Below, piece by piece: positions 18,892 through 28,195 of a stretch of DNA of 60,892 nt (positions within the stretch are counted from its first letter, which is position 1; the number at the start of each line of letters is the position of its first letter). A model generated the notes under the pieces. That model did not search any database and was not told the DNA's origin. It saw nothing but the letters and a program-made list of their open reading frames with translations. The position numbers and the translations under genes are program-made. This stretch comes from Gammaproteobacteria bacterium. Lineage in GTDB: Bacteria; Pseudomonadota; Gammaproteobacteria; Steroidobacterales; Steroidobacteraceae. The stretch is from the NCBI GenBank assembly GCA_021773365.1, contig JAJFKF010000076.1, positions 1 through 60,892 on the forward strand, in the 5' to 3' direction.

Positions 18892-19029
18892 AAAGGTTCC
18901 TCCCCGCTGATGCGAGCGCACTATAACAATGTGCAGAAGCTTGCGGAACATTATGTCGCAAGGGCATGATCCACAAGCTTTTGCTCCGTGAGCTGCTTCA
19001 CAAAGCTGAACGTTCGACATCCTCCCCGC

Positions 19030-20274
19030 ATGCCTTTACCCTTGTTTTTGCTGATCGGCCTTCGCTATGTGCGCGCCCGCAGCAGCCAGTTCTTCGTCTC
19101 CTTCATTACCTGGGTGTCCATGCTGGGCATTTGTGTGGGGGTGGCGGCGCTGATCACCATCCTGTCGGTGATGAACGGTTTCGAGGCCGAGGGACGCGCG
19201 CGCCTGCTGAGTCTGGCCTCGCATGCCACGGTGAGCGACAACCCTGCCGTACTGGCCGACTGGGCGCCGGTGGTGGCGGCCGCGCAGGCGCTGCCTGGCG
19301 TCGCCGGTGCGGCCCCCTACGTGGAGCGCCAGGCGCTGCTGACCCGTGACGCCGAAATGAGCGGCGCACTAGTGCGTGGCATCGATCCGGCGGCAGAGGC
19401 CAGTATTTCGACCATTGGTCAGTCCATGGTGAGTGGAGATCTGCAGCAGCTGTTTCCGGGGAGCCGCAACATCGTGCTGGGCCGGGTGCTGGCCTACATG
19501 ATTTCAGTGAACGTGGGTGACAGCGTGACGGTCATGGTCCCGGTGGTCGGCGCCGACGGCGTGCTCAGTCCGCGCATCCAGCGATTCACGGTGTCGGGCA
19601 TTTTCGAAGTCGGCATCCAGGAGCACGACGGTGGACTTGCCCTGGTGCACTTGAGGGATGCGCTGGCACTGCAGGGCGGTGAGATGGCGGCCACCGGCAT
19701 CCGGTTGAAATTCGACGATGCCTTCGCAGCCCCGCGGCTGGCGCGCGAGGTGGCGCGGCAGCTCGGCGGCGGTTTCAAGGTGAGCGACTGGACGCAGGAA
19801 AATGCCAGCTATCTGCGCGCCATCCGCATCGAGAAGACCATGATGACGCTGCTGCTGCTGCTGATCGTGGCGGTGGCGGCGTTCAATATCGTGGCGGCGC
19901 TGGTGATGGTGGTGACGGACAAACGGACGGACATCGCTATCCTGCGCACGCTGGGGATGAAGCCTGTGTCGATACTGGGGGTGTTTGTAACGCAGGGGGT
20001 GGTGATCGGCTGGCTGGGTGCGGTGCTCGGGGTGGGCGTGGGGCTGGCGCTGGCGCTGAATGTGGGCAGTATCGTGCCGTTCCTGGAGCACGCTTTCAGT
20101 TTTCACATCATGGATCCGGCGGTGTTCTACATCACGGAGATTCCTTCCATTGTGGAGGTGGCGGATGTGGTGGGGATTGCGGTGACTGCATTCGGTTTGA
20201 CGGTGCTGGCGACGTTGTATCCGGCGATGCGGGCGGCGCGGACTTCGCCGGCGGAGGCGTTGCGGTATGAGTGA
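19030..20274 (+). CDS. lolC: Lipoprotein-releasing ABC transporter permease LolC
   Basis: 414 aa. Four membrane segments: one near the N terminus (FFVSFITWVSMLGICVGVAALIT) and three near the C terminus, with a large periplasmic MacB-like domain between. It begins MPLPLFLLIGLRYVRARSS, the normal LolC/LolE N terminus, so ATG 19030 is preferred over an in-frame ATG at 18988. With LolE and LolD it extracts lipoproteins from the inner membrane and hands them to LolA (encoded at 48990). Which of the two permeases is LolC and which LolE is assigned by order and by family resemblance, and could be reversed. Confidence 0.92.
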   Translation: MPLPLFLLIGLRYVRARSSQFFVSFITWVSMLGICVGVAALITILSVMNGFEAEGRARLLSLASHATVSDNPAVLADWAPVVAAAQALPGVAGAAPYVERQALLTRDAEMSGALVRGIDPAAEASISTIGQSMVSGDLQQLFPGSRNIVLGRVLAYMISVNVGDSVTVMVPVVGADGVLSPRIQRFTVSGIFEVGIQEHDGGLALVHLRDALALQGGEMAATGIRLKFDDAFAAPRLAREVARQLGGGFKVSDWTQENASYLRAIRIEKTMMTLLLLLIVAVAAFNIVAALVMVVTDKRTDIAILRTLGMKPVSILGVFVTQGVVIGWLGAVLGVGVGLALALNVGSIVPFLEHAFSFHIMDPAVFYITEIPSIVEVADVVGIAVTAFGLTVLATLYPAMRAARTSPAEALRYE

Positions 20275-20276
20275 CG

Positions 20277-20405
20277 CGGCAGGCATCGTGGGGGCGCGAC
20301 AGTGGCGAGGGGAGTTATCCACATTTCCAGGGGGGGATTCCCCTGAAATGTGGATAACTCTCCTCGCCACTGCCGCGCTACGCGGGCAACGGATGGTGCC
20401 TGCCG
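20277..20405. repeat. Compound palindrome between lolC and lolE, containing two inverted DnaA-box sequences
   Basis: Left arm 20300-20332 and right arm 20341-20372 are inverse with one mismatch and one extra base. After a single mispair the stem continues for about five more base pairs. Outer arms CGGCAGGCA (20277-20285) and TGCCTGCCG (20397-20405) enclose it together with a small hairpin, CCGCG-CTA-CGCGG (20373-20385). The arms contain TTATCCACA (20315-20323) and its inverse TGTGGATAA (20349-20357), the exact DnaA-box consensus. The element fills most of the 189-bp gap between two genes expected to be co-transcribed. Confidence 0.8.
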
Positions 20406-20463
20406 ACACCGATCAAGCGTCGTCGGACGGCCCGGCAGATGCAACCGCGACGCGGGTGGGCTC

Positions 20464-21720
20464 ATGAGCGGCTGGCCGTATGAGTGGTTCATTGGCGGGC
20501 GGTATCTGCGTTCAGGGCATCGCAATCGCTTTATTTCGTTCATCTCGGGCATTTCCATTGTCGGCCTGGCGCTGGGCGTGGCGGTGTTGCTGGTGGTGCT
20601 GTCGGTATCGAACGGGTTTGAGTCGGAGTTGCGCCAGCGCATTCTGGGCGTGGCTTCGCATGCAACGTTGACCGGGGTCGACTATCGCTTGCGGGACTGG
20701 ACTGAGGTGCGCGCGGCGGCGCTGCGTCATCCGCAGGTGGTGGCTGCGGCGCCGTACATTGAGGAGCAGGGGATGCTGGTGAACGGGCAGGCGGTGAGCG
20801 GGGCGAAGGTGCGCGGCATCCTGCCGGAGGAAGAGGCGCTGGTTGGGACGCTTGATCAGCACATGAAGGCTGGAGAGCTCAGTTCGCTGCGGGACGGGGC
20901 GTATCGCATTGTGCTGGGCTCCGCGTTGGCCGGGGAGCTGGAAGTGGGCGTTGGCGATTCGGTCATCGTGGTGGTGGCGCAGGGCAGTGCAACGCCTTTT
21001 GGCGTGATGCCGCGCATGCGCCGCTTCACAGTGAGCGGGATTTTCTCGGCGGGCATGTATGAGTACGACCGCGGACTGGCGCTGGTGGCCATGGCGGATG
21101 CGGCGCGGCTGTACCGCACGGGCGACAGCGTGACCGGCCTGCGCCTGAATGTAAGAGACCTGTATGCTGCCGGGCGCACGGTGATGGAGGTGGCGAGGGG
21201 ACTCGACGGTGGCGGGCGCTATCTGGTGGACAACTGGACGCGTCGGCACAGCAACTTCTTCAGTTCCATCGAGTTGTTCAAGTCCATCATGTTCGTCATC
21301 CTGCTGCTGGTGGTGGCGGTGGCCGCGGTGAATATCATTTCCACGCTGGTGATGGTGGTGAAGGAGAAGCAGGGCGACATCGCCATCCTGCGCACCATGG
21401 GCGTGCCGCCGCGCGGGATCCTGCTGGTGTTCGTGGTGCAGGGGGCCGCGATCGGGCTGCTGGGCACGCTGGCCGGTCTTGGTATCGGGGTGCTGATCGC
21501 GGGCAATGTGGAGTCGCTGGTGCACATGCTGGAATCGGCGCTGGGGACGCGTTTCATGGACGCGCAGGTCTACTTCATGAGTGATCTGCCGGCGGAGGTG
21601 CGCAGTGCGGATGTATGGCGAATCGGCGGGACGGCATTTTCATTGTGTTGTTTGTCGACGTTGTATCCGGCATGGCGGGCGTCACGAACCCAGCCTGCGG
21701 AGGCTTTGCGGCATGAGTAG
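20464..21720 (+). CDS. lolE: Lipoprotein-releasing ABC transporter permease LolE
   Basis: 418 aa. It has the same architecture as the preceding LolC: N-terminal membrane helix (FISFISGISIVGLALGVAVLLV), periplasmic domain, and three C-terminal helices containing IISTLVMVVKEKQGDIAILRTMG, which contacts the ATPase. It begins MSGWPYEWFIGGRYLRSGHR. An in-frame extension to 20350 would translate the palindrome and is rejected. The two permeases form the membrane heterodimer of the Lol exporter. Gene order here is permease-permease-ATPase, against lolC-lolD-lolE in E. coli. Confidence 0.92.
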   Translation: MSGWPYEWFIGGRYLRSGHRNRFISFISGISIVGLALGVAVLLVVLSVSNGFESELRQRILGVASHATLTGVDYRLRDWTEVRAAALRHPQVVAAAPYIEEQGMLVNGQAVSGAKVRGILPEEEALVGTLDQHMKAGELSSLRDGAYRIVLGSALAGELEVGVGDSVIVVVAQGSATPFGVMPRMRRFTVSGIFSAGMYEYDRGLALVAMADAARLYRTGDSVTGLRLNVRDLYAAGRTVMEVARGLDGGGRYLVDNWTRRHSNFFSSIELFKSIMFVILLLVVAVAAVNIISTLVMVVKEKQGDIAILRTMGVPPRGILLVFVVQGAAIGLLGTLAGLGIGVLIAGNVESLVHMLESALGTRFMDAQVYFMSDLPAEVRSADVWRIGGTAFSLCCLSTLYPAWRASRTQPAEALRHE

Positions 21721-21760
21721 CTTTGCAGGTACAGCCGGATTCGCAGCGATGCCGCTCCGA

Positions 21761-21790
21761 ATCATCGATAGTTATCGATAGCCATCGAAG
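21761..21790 (+). repeat. Three 10-bp tandem units carrying ATCGA(TA) ahead of lolD
   Basis: ATCATCGATA, GTTATCGATA and GCCATCGAAG follow each other at exactly 10-bp spacing, one helical turn, in the 79-bp lolE-lolD gap. A further palindrome, CTATCGATAG, lies just after lolD at 22511-22520. This could be a regulator site or chance; no matching regulator is known to me. Confidence 0.45.
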
Positions 21791-21799
21791 AGATATCAC

Positions 21800-22492
21800 A
21801 TGACCTCAGTTCTGACAGCCCACAACCTGCGCAAGACATTCCGCCAGGGTGACGCCACCCTGGAAGTGCTGGACGGCGTGAACCTTGAAGTCACCCAGGG
21901 CGAGCGGGTGGCTATTGTCGGTATGTCCGGATCGGGCAAGACCACACTGCTGCAGTTGCTGGGCGGACTCGACCTGCCCTCCACCGGCGAGGTTTCCATT
22001 CTCGGGCAGCAGATGAGCGCGATGACCGATGCGGCGCGTGGCGAGCTGCGCAACCGTGCAGTGGGGTTTGTCTATCAGTTTCATCACCTGCTGCCTGAGT
22101 TCACCGCGCTGGAAAACGTCGCCATGCCGCTGCTGGTGCGACGCATGCCGCGGACAGAGGCCTTCGGCAAGGCCACGGCGCTGCTGGCACGGGTGGGGCT
22201 GGGCGAGCGGCTGACGCATCGGCCGGCGCAGCTGTCGGGAGGCGAGCGGCAACGGGCCGCGGTGGCGCGGGCGCTGGTGACGCAGCCGGCGCTGGTGCTG
22301 GCCGATGAACCCACGGGTAACCTCGACGGGCGCAATGCCGATGCGGTATTCGAACTGATGCTGGAGCTGAACCGGGAACTGGGCACCAGCCTGGTCATCG
22401 TCACCCATGCGCCGCAGCTGGCCGCGCGCATGGAGCGGGTGCTGACGCTGGAGGGCGGAGTGCTGGTCGAACGCGGACCTTTAGAGGCTTAA
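21800..22492 (+). CDS. lolD: Lipoprotein-releasing ABC transporter ATPase LolD
   Basis: 230 aa. Walker [17 protein letters not shown], signature [15 protein letters not shown], Walker [15 protein letters not shown], and the H-loop in LVIVTHAPQ are all intact. It powers LolCE-mediated release of lipoproteins to LolA. It follows lolE after 79 bp and precedes comEC after 73 bp. The assignment rests on the MacB/LolD-type sequence ([21 protein letters not shown]) and on adjacent lolC/lolE. Confidence 0.95.
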   Translation: MTSVLTAHNLRKTFRQGDATLEVLDGVNLEVTQGERVAIVGMSGSGKTTLLQLLGGLDLPSTGEVSILGQQMSAMTDAARGELRNRAVGFVYQFHHLLPEFTALENVAMPLLVRRMPRTEAFGKATALLARVGLGERLTHRPAQLSGGERQRAAVARALVTQPALVLADEPTGNLDGRNADAVFELMLELNRELGTSLVIVTHAPQLAARMERVLTLEGGVLVERGPLEA

Positions 22493-22565
22493 TATTTTCC
22501 GCCGACACTGCTATCGATAGCGCCGGACTGGGCGCGGCGCCGGAGGGCGCAAGGGCAGGGACGCT

Positions 22566-24965
22566 GTGGTCGGCAATGCATTGGCGTTTCTCGCCGGTGT
22601 GCTCTGGGTCGAAACCCGACCGGAGCTGAACATGCTGTGGTTCGTTGCCGTACCGCTGCTGCTTGTAGCCGTGGCTGGCGCAGCTGCGTTCGCAGTGCGC
22701 AGCCGCTGGTCATGGCGCCTGCTGGCGTTGCTGCTGGCCTTTGCGGCAGCCGGCGTGGCCTGGGCAGGCTGGCGCGCGGACCTTGGGTTGGCGGCGCGCG
22801 GAGTTGGCGAGCCTGGCGTGGACTGGCCGGCGGACCTGCTCATTACCGGCACCGTGGTGTCCATACCCGAACGGCAGGCGGGCCGCCTGCGTTTCGACTT
22901 CGCCCTCGAGAATGCACGCGCGCTTCAGTTGCCGCGCAAGGTGCGGCTGAGCTGGTATGACCCGGTGGAGCCGGTACGTGCCGCTGAGCGATGGCAGTTG
23001 CAGGTGCGGCTGCGCGCGCCGCGCGGCTTTGCCAATCCCGGCGGGTTCGACTACGAGGGACAGTTGTTTCGCGAGGGCATTGGTGCAGTCGGTTACGTGC
23101 GGGCCGCGCCCGACAACGTCCGGTTCGCAGCGGCCCGCTGGCGGCGGCCGGTGTTGCGGTTACGCGCAGCGATTGTGGAGTGCATCGCGGATGTGCTCGG
23201 TGACAGTGACAACCGTGGCGTCATTGCGGGTCTGGCCGTGGGCGCCACGCATGAGATCGGGCCGCAGCAGTGGCGGGTGTTCCAGGCCACCGGCATCACT
23301 CACCTCATCGCCATCTCGGGTTTGCATGTGACACTGGTGGCGGTGCTGGGCATGGGTCTGGTGGGACTGGCGTGGCGCCTGCCCTGGAAACCGGCGCCAC
23401 GGCGCTGCCGCCGCGACATGGCGGTGGTCGTGGGTGCGCTGGCCGCCACGGCCTACGCACTGCTCGCCGGATTCTCCGTGCCCACCCAGCGCACGCTGAT
23501 CATGTTTCTTGCCGCGCTGGTAGCCTTGTGGTTGCGCCGGGCGCAGCCGCCCCGGCAGGTGCTGGCGCTGGCGTTGATCGCGGTGCTGCTGTTTGATCCG
23601 CATGCGGCGCTGGCGGCCGGGTTCTGGCTGTCGTTTCTTTGTGTGGCGGCCATCCTCTGGACGATGAGCCCGCACGGTGGGCCGCAGGGCAAGGACACGG
23701 GTGCCGGTGCAGCGTTGCGCGCGTTCGTGCGCGTACAGGGTGCGGTGACTGTCCTCCTGCTGCCGGCAACGCTGGCGCTGTTTGGCGGCGTGTCCGCCGT
23801 GGCGCCGCTGGTGAACCTGCTGGCGATTCCGTATTTCAGCCTTGTTCTCGTGCCGGCCATTCTGCTGGCGCTGGGGTTGATGGGTATCGCGCCCCAGGCC
23901 GCGGCGGGGCTGTTGAAGTTGTCCGCGCTCAGCCTGGAGTATTTCTGGCGGCTGCTGGAATGGGCCGCAGATCTGCCCGGCGCCTTCACCTATTTCCCGG
24001 CGCCCGGGCCCTGGCTGCTGGCGGCGCTGGCCGCCAGCGCCCTGATCCTGGTGACGCCGCTGCCGTGGCGCCTGCGTGCGCTGGCGGTGTTTGCGCTGCT
24101 GCCGCTGCTGTTCATGACGCCGCAGCGGCCGCCGCCAGGGGGCGTATTGCTGACCGTGCTGGATGTGGGGCAGGGTTTGTCGGTGTTCGTGCGCACGCAC
24201 AAGCATGCGTTGCTGTACGACACCGGCCCTGCGTTTCGCGGTGGCCGCTCGGCCGCGGACCTGGCCGTGGTGCCCTTCCTGCGTCATGCCGGAATCCGGC
24301 GGCTGAACAGGCTGGTGGTGAGCCACCTCGACAATGATCATGCGGGCGGGACCGGTGCGGTGGTCAATGCAGTCCATGTGGAGGCCGTGAGTTTTGGTGG
24401 CGAGGCGCCGCCGCATGCCGCGGCGCATCTGCCGGCACAGGCCTGCCTGCAGGGACAGTCCTGGACCTGGGATGCGGTCCGCTTCGAGTTCGTGCATCCG
24501 GCGCCCGGCGAGGGCTGGAATCGCAACGACGGATCCTGTGTGCTGCGCATCGATGCCCCCGGTGGCAGTGTGCTGCTCACCGGCGATATCCAGGCCCGCG
24601 CCGAGAATGCGCTGACGGCGCGGGACGCCATCACGCCGGCCAGCGTGGTCGTGGTGCCCCATCACGGCAGCCGTACCTCATCGACCCGCGCATTCATCGA
24701 GGCCGTCGAGGCTCGATATGCCATCGTATCCGCCGGTTACCGCAACCGCTGGGGATTTCCGGATCCGCGTGTGGTAGAGCGCTGGTGCCGGTCTGGCGCA
24801 TTGATGTCCGGGGCGCGGATGTCCACCACGGCGGGCTGGGGCGCGGTTTCGCTGTTCATCGACCCTCAGCTGGGCCCGCAGGCGCCACGCGCATTCCGCC
24901 TGGAGCACCGCCGCTACTGGCACCATGCGCCGGCGGCTGCGGGACGGTCGCCATGCCTGCTATGA
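22566..24965 (+). CDS. comEC: DNA internalisation-related competence protein ComEC/Rec2
   Basis: 799 aa, from a GTG start. An N-terminal membrane and DUF4131/OB-like region comes first. The Competence membrane domain follows, with the signature THLIAISGLHVTLVAVLG (about residues 240-258) and many helices. The C-terminal metallo-beta-lactamase-like domain has LDVGQGLSVFVRT, VVSHLDNDHAGGTG and VVPHHGSRTSST. ComEC forms the inner-membrane channel for transforming DNA, and the C-terminal domain probably degrades one strand. The position between lolD and exbB is common in Gammaproteobacteria. The protein looks complete; competence itself cannot be shown from this window. Confidence 0.94.
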   Translation: MVGNALAFLAGVLWVETRPELNMLWFVAVPLLLVAVAGAAAFAVRSRWSWRLLALLLAFAAAGVAWAGWRADLGLAARGVGEPGVDWPADLLITGTVVSIPERQAGRLRFDFALENARALQLPRKVRLSWYDPVEPVRAAERWQLQVRLRAPRGFANPGGFDYEGQLFREGIGAVGYVRAAPDNVRFAAARWRRPVLRLRAAIVECIADVLGDSDNRGVIAGLAVGATHEIGPQQWRVFQATGITHLIAISGLHVTLVAVLGMGLVGLAWRLPWKPAPRRCRRDMAVVVGALAATAYALLAGFSVPTQRTLIMFLAALVALWLRRAQPPRQVLALALIAVLLFDPHAALAAGFWLSFLCVAAILWTMSPHGGPQGKDTGAGAALRAFVRVQGAVTVLLLPATLALFGGVSAVAPLVNLLAIPYFSLVLVPAILLALGLMGIAPQAAAGLLKLSALSLEYFWRLLEWAADLPGAFTYFPAPGPWLLAALAASALILVTPLPWRLRALAVFALLPLLFMTPQRPPPGGVLLTVLDVGQGLSVFVRTHKHALLYDTGPAFRGGRSAADLAVVPFLRHAGIRRLNRLVVSHLDNDHAGGTGAVVNAVHVEAVSFGGEAPPHAAAHLPAQACLQGQSWTWDAVRFEFVHPAPGEGWNRNDGSCVLRIDAPGGSVLLTGDIQARAENALTARDAITPASVVVVPHHGSRTSSTRAFIEAVEARYAIVSAGYRNRWGFPDPRVVERWCRSGALMSGARMSTTAGWGAVSLFIDPQLGPQAPRAFRLEHRRYWHHAPAAAGRSPCLL

Positions 24966-25008
24966 TCGCGCCCGCCCCGCGACACTTCATACAAATTGAT
25001 CAGGATTC

Positions 25009-25680
25009 ATGTGGGAAATCATTAAAGCCGGCGGTCCACTGATGTGGCCGATCCTGATCTGCTCCATCGCCGCCGCCGCGATCATCCTTGAACGTCTGTG
25101 GACCCTGCAGCAGAAACGCGTGCTGCCGCGCGAGCTCACCGACCAGGTCTGGAAGTGGATCGAGAACGGCCAGGTCAGTGACAAGTTGATCTACGCCCTG
25201 GGCCAGAATTCCGCGCTGGGCAAGGTGCTGGCCGAGGGGCTGAGCAACCGTTTCCGCCCGCGCGAGGTCATCGAACAGCGCCTGCAGAACGCCGGCCGGC
25301 ACGTGGTGCATGAGCTGGAGCGGTTCATGAACACGCTGGGCACCATCGCCTCGGTCACCCCGCTGCTGGGGCTGCTGGGCACGGTCACCGGCATCATCAA
25401 GGCCTTCAACGCCATCTCCGTGGAGGGCACGGGCGATCCGCGCATACTCTCCGGCGGCATCGCCGAGGCGCTGATCACCACCGCCGCGGGTCTCACCGTA
25501 GCCATTCCCGCGCTGCTCGCCTACCGCTACCTGCGGGGCCGCGTGGATGGCATCGTGGTGCAGATGGAGAAGGAAGCCATGAAGCTGGTGGAGGCCATTG
25601 AGACCGAGAACGGACAGCACACCGGCATGCATCCGATTCCCGGCGATGCCGAGCGCAACCAGGACAATGCCTCCGCCTGA
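25009..25680 (+). CDS. exbB: MotA/TolQ/ExbB proton channel family protein
   Basis: 223 aa. Three membrane segments: one at the N terminus (GGPLMWPILICSIAAAAIIL) and two later (LGTIASVTPLLGLLGTVTGI; ALITTAAGLTVAIPALLAY), with the conserved polar/Gly pattern of ExbB/TolQ. It is expected to form a proton-driven complex with the next gene product. In this comEC-exbB-exbD-msbA-lpxK arrangement the pair is conserved, but its exact partner (TonB, TolA or another) is uncertain. AGGA precedes the ATG. It is very probably in one operon with comEC (43-bp gap). Confidence 0.92.
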   Translation: MWEIIKAGGPLMWPILICSIAAAAIILERLWTLQQKRVLPRELTDQVWKWIENGQVSDKLIYALGQNSALGKVLAEGLSNRFRPREVIEQRLQNAGRHVVHELERFMNTLGTIASVTPLLGLLGTVTGIIKAFNAISVEGTGDPRILSGGIAEALITTAAGLTVAIPALLAYRYLRGRVDGIVVQMEKEAMKLVEAIETENGQHTGMHPIPGDAERNQDNASA

Positions 25681-25722
25681 CCGCATGTACTCCTCGCAGC
25701 CCACGTTGTCGTTCCTGCCACG

Positions 25723-26145
25723 ATGAATTTCAGTCCCCGCCAGCATGCCGAACCGGAGATCAACCTGATCTCTCTGGTGGACGTGGTGCTGCTGCTGGTG
25801 GTGTTTTTCATGGTCTCCAGCACCTTTGTCGAGGAGGGACGACTGAAGGTGCAGCTGCCGGAGGCCGGCATCGAGCCGCTGCGCCCGGCAGTGAGCGACG
25901 CCATCGTCGTGACGGTGACCGCCCGCGGCGCCTACCGGGTCAACGAGCGTGATCTCATCAACAACAGTCCTGACACACTGAGTGCTGCACTGGTGAAGCT
26001 GGCCGGCGAGCACCGGCGCGCGCCCGTCACCATCCGCGCCGATGCGCAGGCCTCACATCAGTCGGTGGTAACGGCGATGGACGTCATTGGCCGACTGGGA
26101 TTCGCGCAGATCAACATCGCCACCCTGCATGAAGAGGGTGGGTAA
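25723..26145 (+). CDS. exbD: ExbD/TolR family biopolymer transport protein
   Basis: 140 aa. Short cytoplasmic N terminus, one membrane helix with the essential Asp (EINLISLVDVVLLLVVFFMV), and a periplasmic domain ending IGFAQINIATLHEEGG-like (LGFAQINIAT). It forms the stator with ExbB. It lies 42 bp after exbB and 3 bp before msbA. There is no obvious ribosome-binding site, so translation may be coupled. The Asp at about residue 20 is present, so it should be active. Confidence 0.92.
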   Translation: MNFSPRQHAEPEINLISLVDVVLLLVVFFMVSSTFVEEGRLKVQLPEAGIEPLRPAVSDAIVVTVTARGAYRVNERDLINNSPDTLSAALVKLAGEHRRAPVTIRADAQASHQSVVTAMDVIGRLGFAQINIATLHEEGG

Positions 26146-26148
26146 GGG

Positions 26149-27894
26149 GTGAGCGCGCTGCCGCTGTCGCAGGATTCACTGCGCACCTATCGCCGGCTGC
26201 TCGGCTACATCGGTCCGCACAAGGGGATGTTCGCCGTGGGCGTGCTGGGCATGATCATGTTTGCCTGTACCGCCGCCGCCTGGGCCGTATTCACCAAGGT
26301 GTTTCTGGACGGCACATTTCTCGAGCAGGACGAACGGATGATCTGGTTCGTGCCGGTGGCGCTGGTGACGCTGTTCATCGTGCGCGGCGCCGGCGATTTC
26401 ATGCAGACTTATTTCCCCGGCTATGTGGGCCGGCAGATCGTCAAGCGGCTGCGCCGGCAGATCTTCGATCACTTTCTCCATCTGCCGGTGTCCTTCTTTG
26501 ACCGCAGCGCCGCCGGCAAGCTGCTTTCGCGCCTGACCTACAACACCGAGCAGGTGGCGCAGGCCACAACCGACTCGATCACCATCTTCGTGCGCGAAAC
26601 GGCCACCATCGTGCTGCTGCTGATCTACCTGATTTATCTCAATGCCTTCCTCACGGGAATCGCGCTGATTACTGGCCCGCTCATTGCCTGGCTGATCTCG
26701 AAAATAAATCGTCAGTTCCGCCGCTACAGTCAGCGTATCCAGAACTCCATGGGCGATGTGACGCGGGTGGCCAAGGAGGCGGTGGAGGCACCGCGGGTTA
26801 TCAAGGTGTTCAATGCGCAGCAGTACGAGGCGGCGCAGTTCGAGGAAGTCAACGAGCGCAACCGCCGCGCCTACATGAAGCTGCTGTTTACCAAGGGGCT
26901 GTCCAACCCGGTGGTACAGGTCATAGCCGCCTGCGGGCTTTCCGTGGTGTTGTACGTGGCCACCCGGCAGGCGCTGGATGACAGGCTGACGCCTGGTGAG
27001 TTCACCAGCTTCCTCGCCGGCCTGATCATCATCACCCAGCCGCTGCGCAGCCTGGTCAATGTCGCCGGCCCGCTGCAGCAGGGCATTGCCGCCGGCCAGG
27101 ATATTTTCGCGTTGCTCGATGAACCGCTCGAGCCGCAGGGCGGCACGCGGGCAGTCGGCCGGGTGCGGGGCGATGTCGAGCTGCGCGATGTGCGCTTCCG
27201 CTATGAAGCGGGCAAGGACCCGGCGTTGAATGGCGTGAGTCTGACCGCCGCAGCGGGCAAGACCCTGGCCATTGTTGGCCGTTCGGGAAGTGGCAAATCG
27301 ACGCTGGTGAATCTGCTGCCGCGTTTCTACGATTGCGATAGCGGAGCGGTGCTGGTGGACGGCAGTGACGTGCGCGAATACCGGCTCGCCAGCCTGCGCG
27401 ACCAGATCGCCTTTGTCAGTCAGGACATCGTGCTGTTCAACGACACCATTCGCAGCAACATTGCCTTTGGCCGCGAGGTCAGTGACGCCGAGATCGAACA
27501 GGCGGCGCAGGCGGCGCATGTGATGGAGTTCGTGCGGGAGTTGCCCGAGGGGCTGAACACCATGGTGGGTGATCGCGGAGTGCTGCTGTCGGGCGGGCAG
27601 CGCCAGCGCATCGCCATCGCGCGGGCGCTGTTGAAGAATGCACCCATTCTGATTCTGGATGAGGCGACCTCGGCGCTGGATACCGAATCAGAACGCATTA
27701 TTCAGGCGGCGCTGGAAAAACTGATGCAGAACCGGACCACGCTGGTGATCGCACATCGACTGTCCACGGTGGAGAAGGCCGACCGGATCGTGGTGCTGGA
27801 TGGTGGCGTCGTGGTTGAGAGCGGGACGCATGGGGAATTGCTGGCGCGCGAAGGGGTGTATGCGCAACTGTACCGGATGCAGTTCGAGGCGTAG
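26149..27894 (+). CDS. msbA: Lipid A export ABC transporter MsbA
   Basis: 581 aa, fused membrane and ATPase half-transporter, from a GTG start. Six membrane helices occupy about residues 20-320. The nucleotide-binding domain has Walker A VGRSGSGKSTLVNLLPRFYD, signature LLSGGQRQRIAIARAL, Walker B ILILDEATSALD, and H-loop IAHRLSTV. As a homodimer it flips lipid A-core to the outer leaflet of the inner membrane. It follows exbD by 3 bp and precedes lpxK, the usual msbA-lpxK pair. Between them a long compound palindrome (27973-28101) has been inserted or has arisen. Confidence 0.95.
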   Translation: MSALPLSQDSLRTYRRLLGYIGPHKGMFAVGVLGMIMFACTAAAWAVFTKVFLDGTFLEQDERMIWFVPVALVTLFIVRGAGDFMQTYFPGYVGRQIVKRLRRQIFDHFLHLPVSFFDRSAAGKLLSRLTYNTEQVAQATTDSITIFVRETATIVLLLIYLIYLNAFLTGIALITGPLIAWLISKINRQFRRYSQRIQNSMGDVTRVAKEAVEAPRVIKVFNAQQYEAAQFEEVNERNRRAYMKLLFTKGLSNPVVQVIAACGLSVVLYVATRQALDDRLTPGEFTSFLAGLIIITQPLRSLVNVAGPLQQGIAAGQDIFALLDEPLEPQGGTRAVGRVRGDVELRDVRFRYEAGKDPALNGVSLTAAAGKTLAIVGRSGSGKSTLVNLLPRFYDCDSGAVLVDGSDVREYRLASLRDQIAFVSQDIVLFNDTIRSNIAFGREVSDAEIEQAAQAAHVMEFVRELPEGLNTMVGDRGVLLSGGQRQRIAIARALLKNAPILILDEATSALDTESERIIQAALEKLMQNRTTLVIAHRLSTVEKADRIVVLDGGVVVESGTHGELLAREGVYAQLYRMQFEA

Positions 27895-27972
27895 GACACC
27901 GCGGGGGAGCAGTGCAGTCGGGTTCATGAGCAGCTGGGCTGAATTGAGTCAGGTGGTTCCGGGGCGGTGCCG

Positions 27973-28101
27973 GGCTCAGGCTGCGGAGCGGGGAAGGGTT
28001 TCCGGGGAACGGCGGTAAGACCCCATCCTGGGGGCCTTGGGAAAAACCATCCATGGTTTTTCACATCCCCGGAAACCCTTCCCCGCTCCGCAGCCTGAGC
28101 C
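27973..28101. repeat. Compound palindrome with perfect 36-bp arms between msbA and lpxK
   Basis: Bases 27973-28008 and 28066-28101 are perfect inverse copies over 36 bp. The 57-bp interior holds two further hairpins: CCCCA-TCC-TGGGG (28021-28033) and AAAAACCAT-CC-ATGGTTTTT (28042-28061). Transcribed, it would fold as a three-arm structure. It shares sequence and layout with 58187-58303 (GGGGAAGGG/TTTCCGG arms, ATCC loops). The rest of the 301-bp msbA-lpxK gap shows no gene; an in-frame extension of lpxK through it is not credible. Confidence 0.9.
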
Positions 28102-28195
28102 TGTCGGGCTGTCCGGTGGTTCGTGTCCGGCCTGGTGCGATGTTGATCCGGCTGCGAGGGAGGTTCCCTCGCAGTGGCCTTGTCTGGGAATGCGC

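Noticed and set aside
20315..20357. The two DnaA boxes as part of a replication origin
   Set aside because: No dnaA, dnaN, rpmH, gidA or AT-rich unwinding region near by; two boxes within a hairpin are not an origin.
28037..28195. An N-terminal extension of lpxK through the palindrome
   Set aside because: The added residues are the translation of the repeat arm and do not belong to the LpxK family; ATG 28196 gives the normal N terminus.
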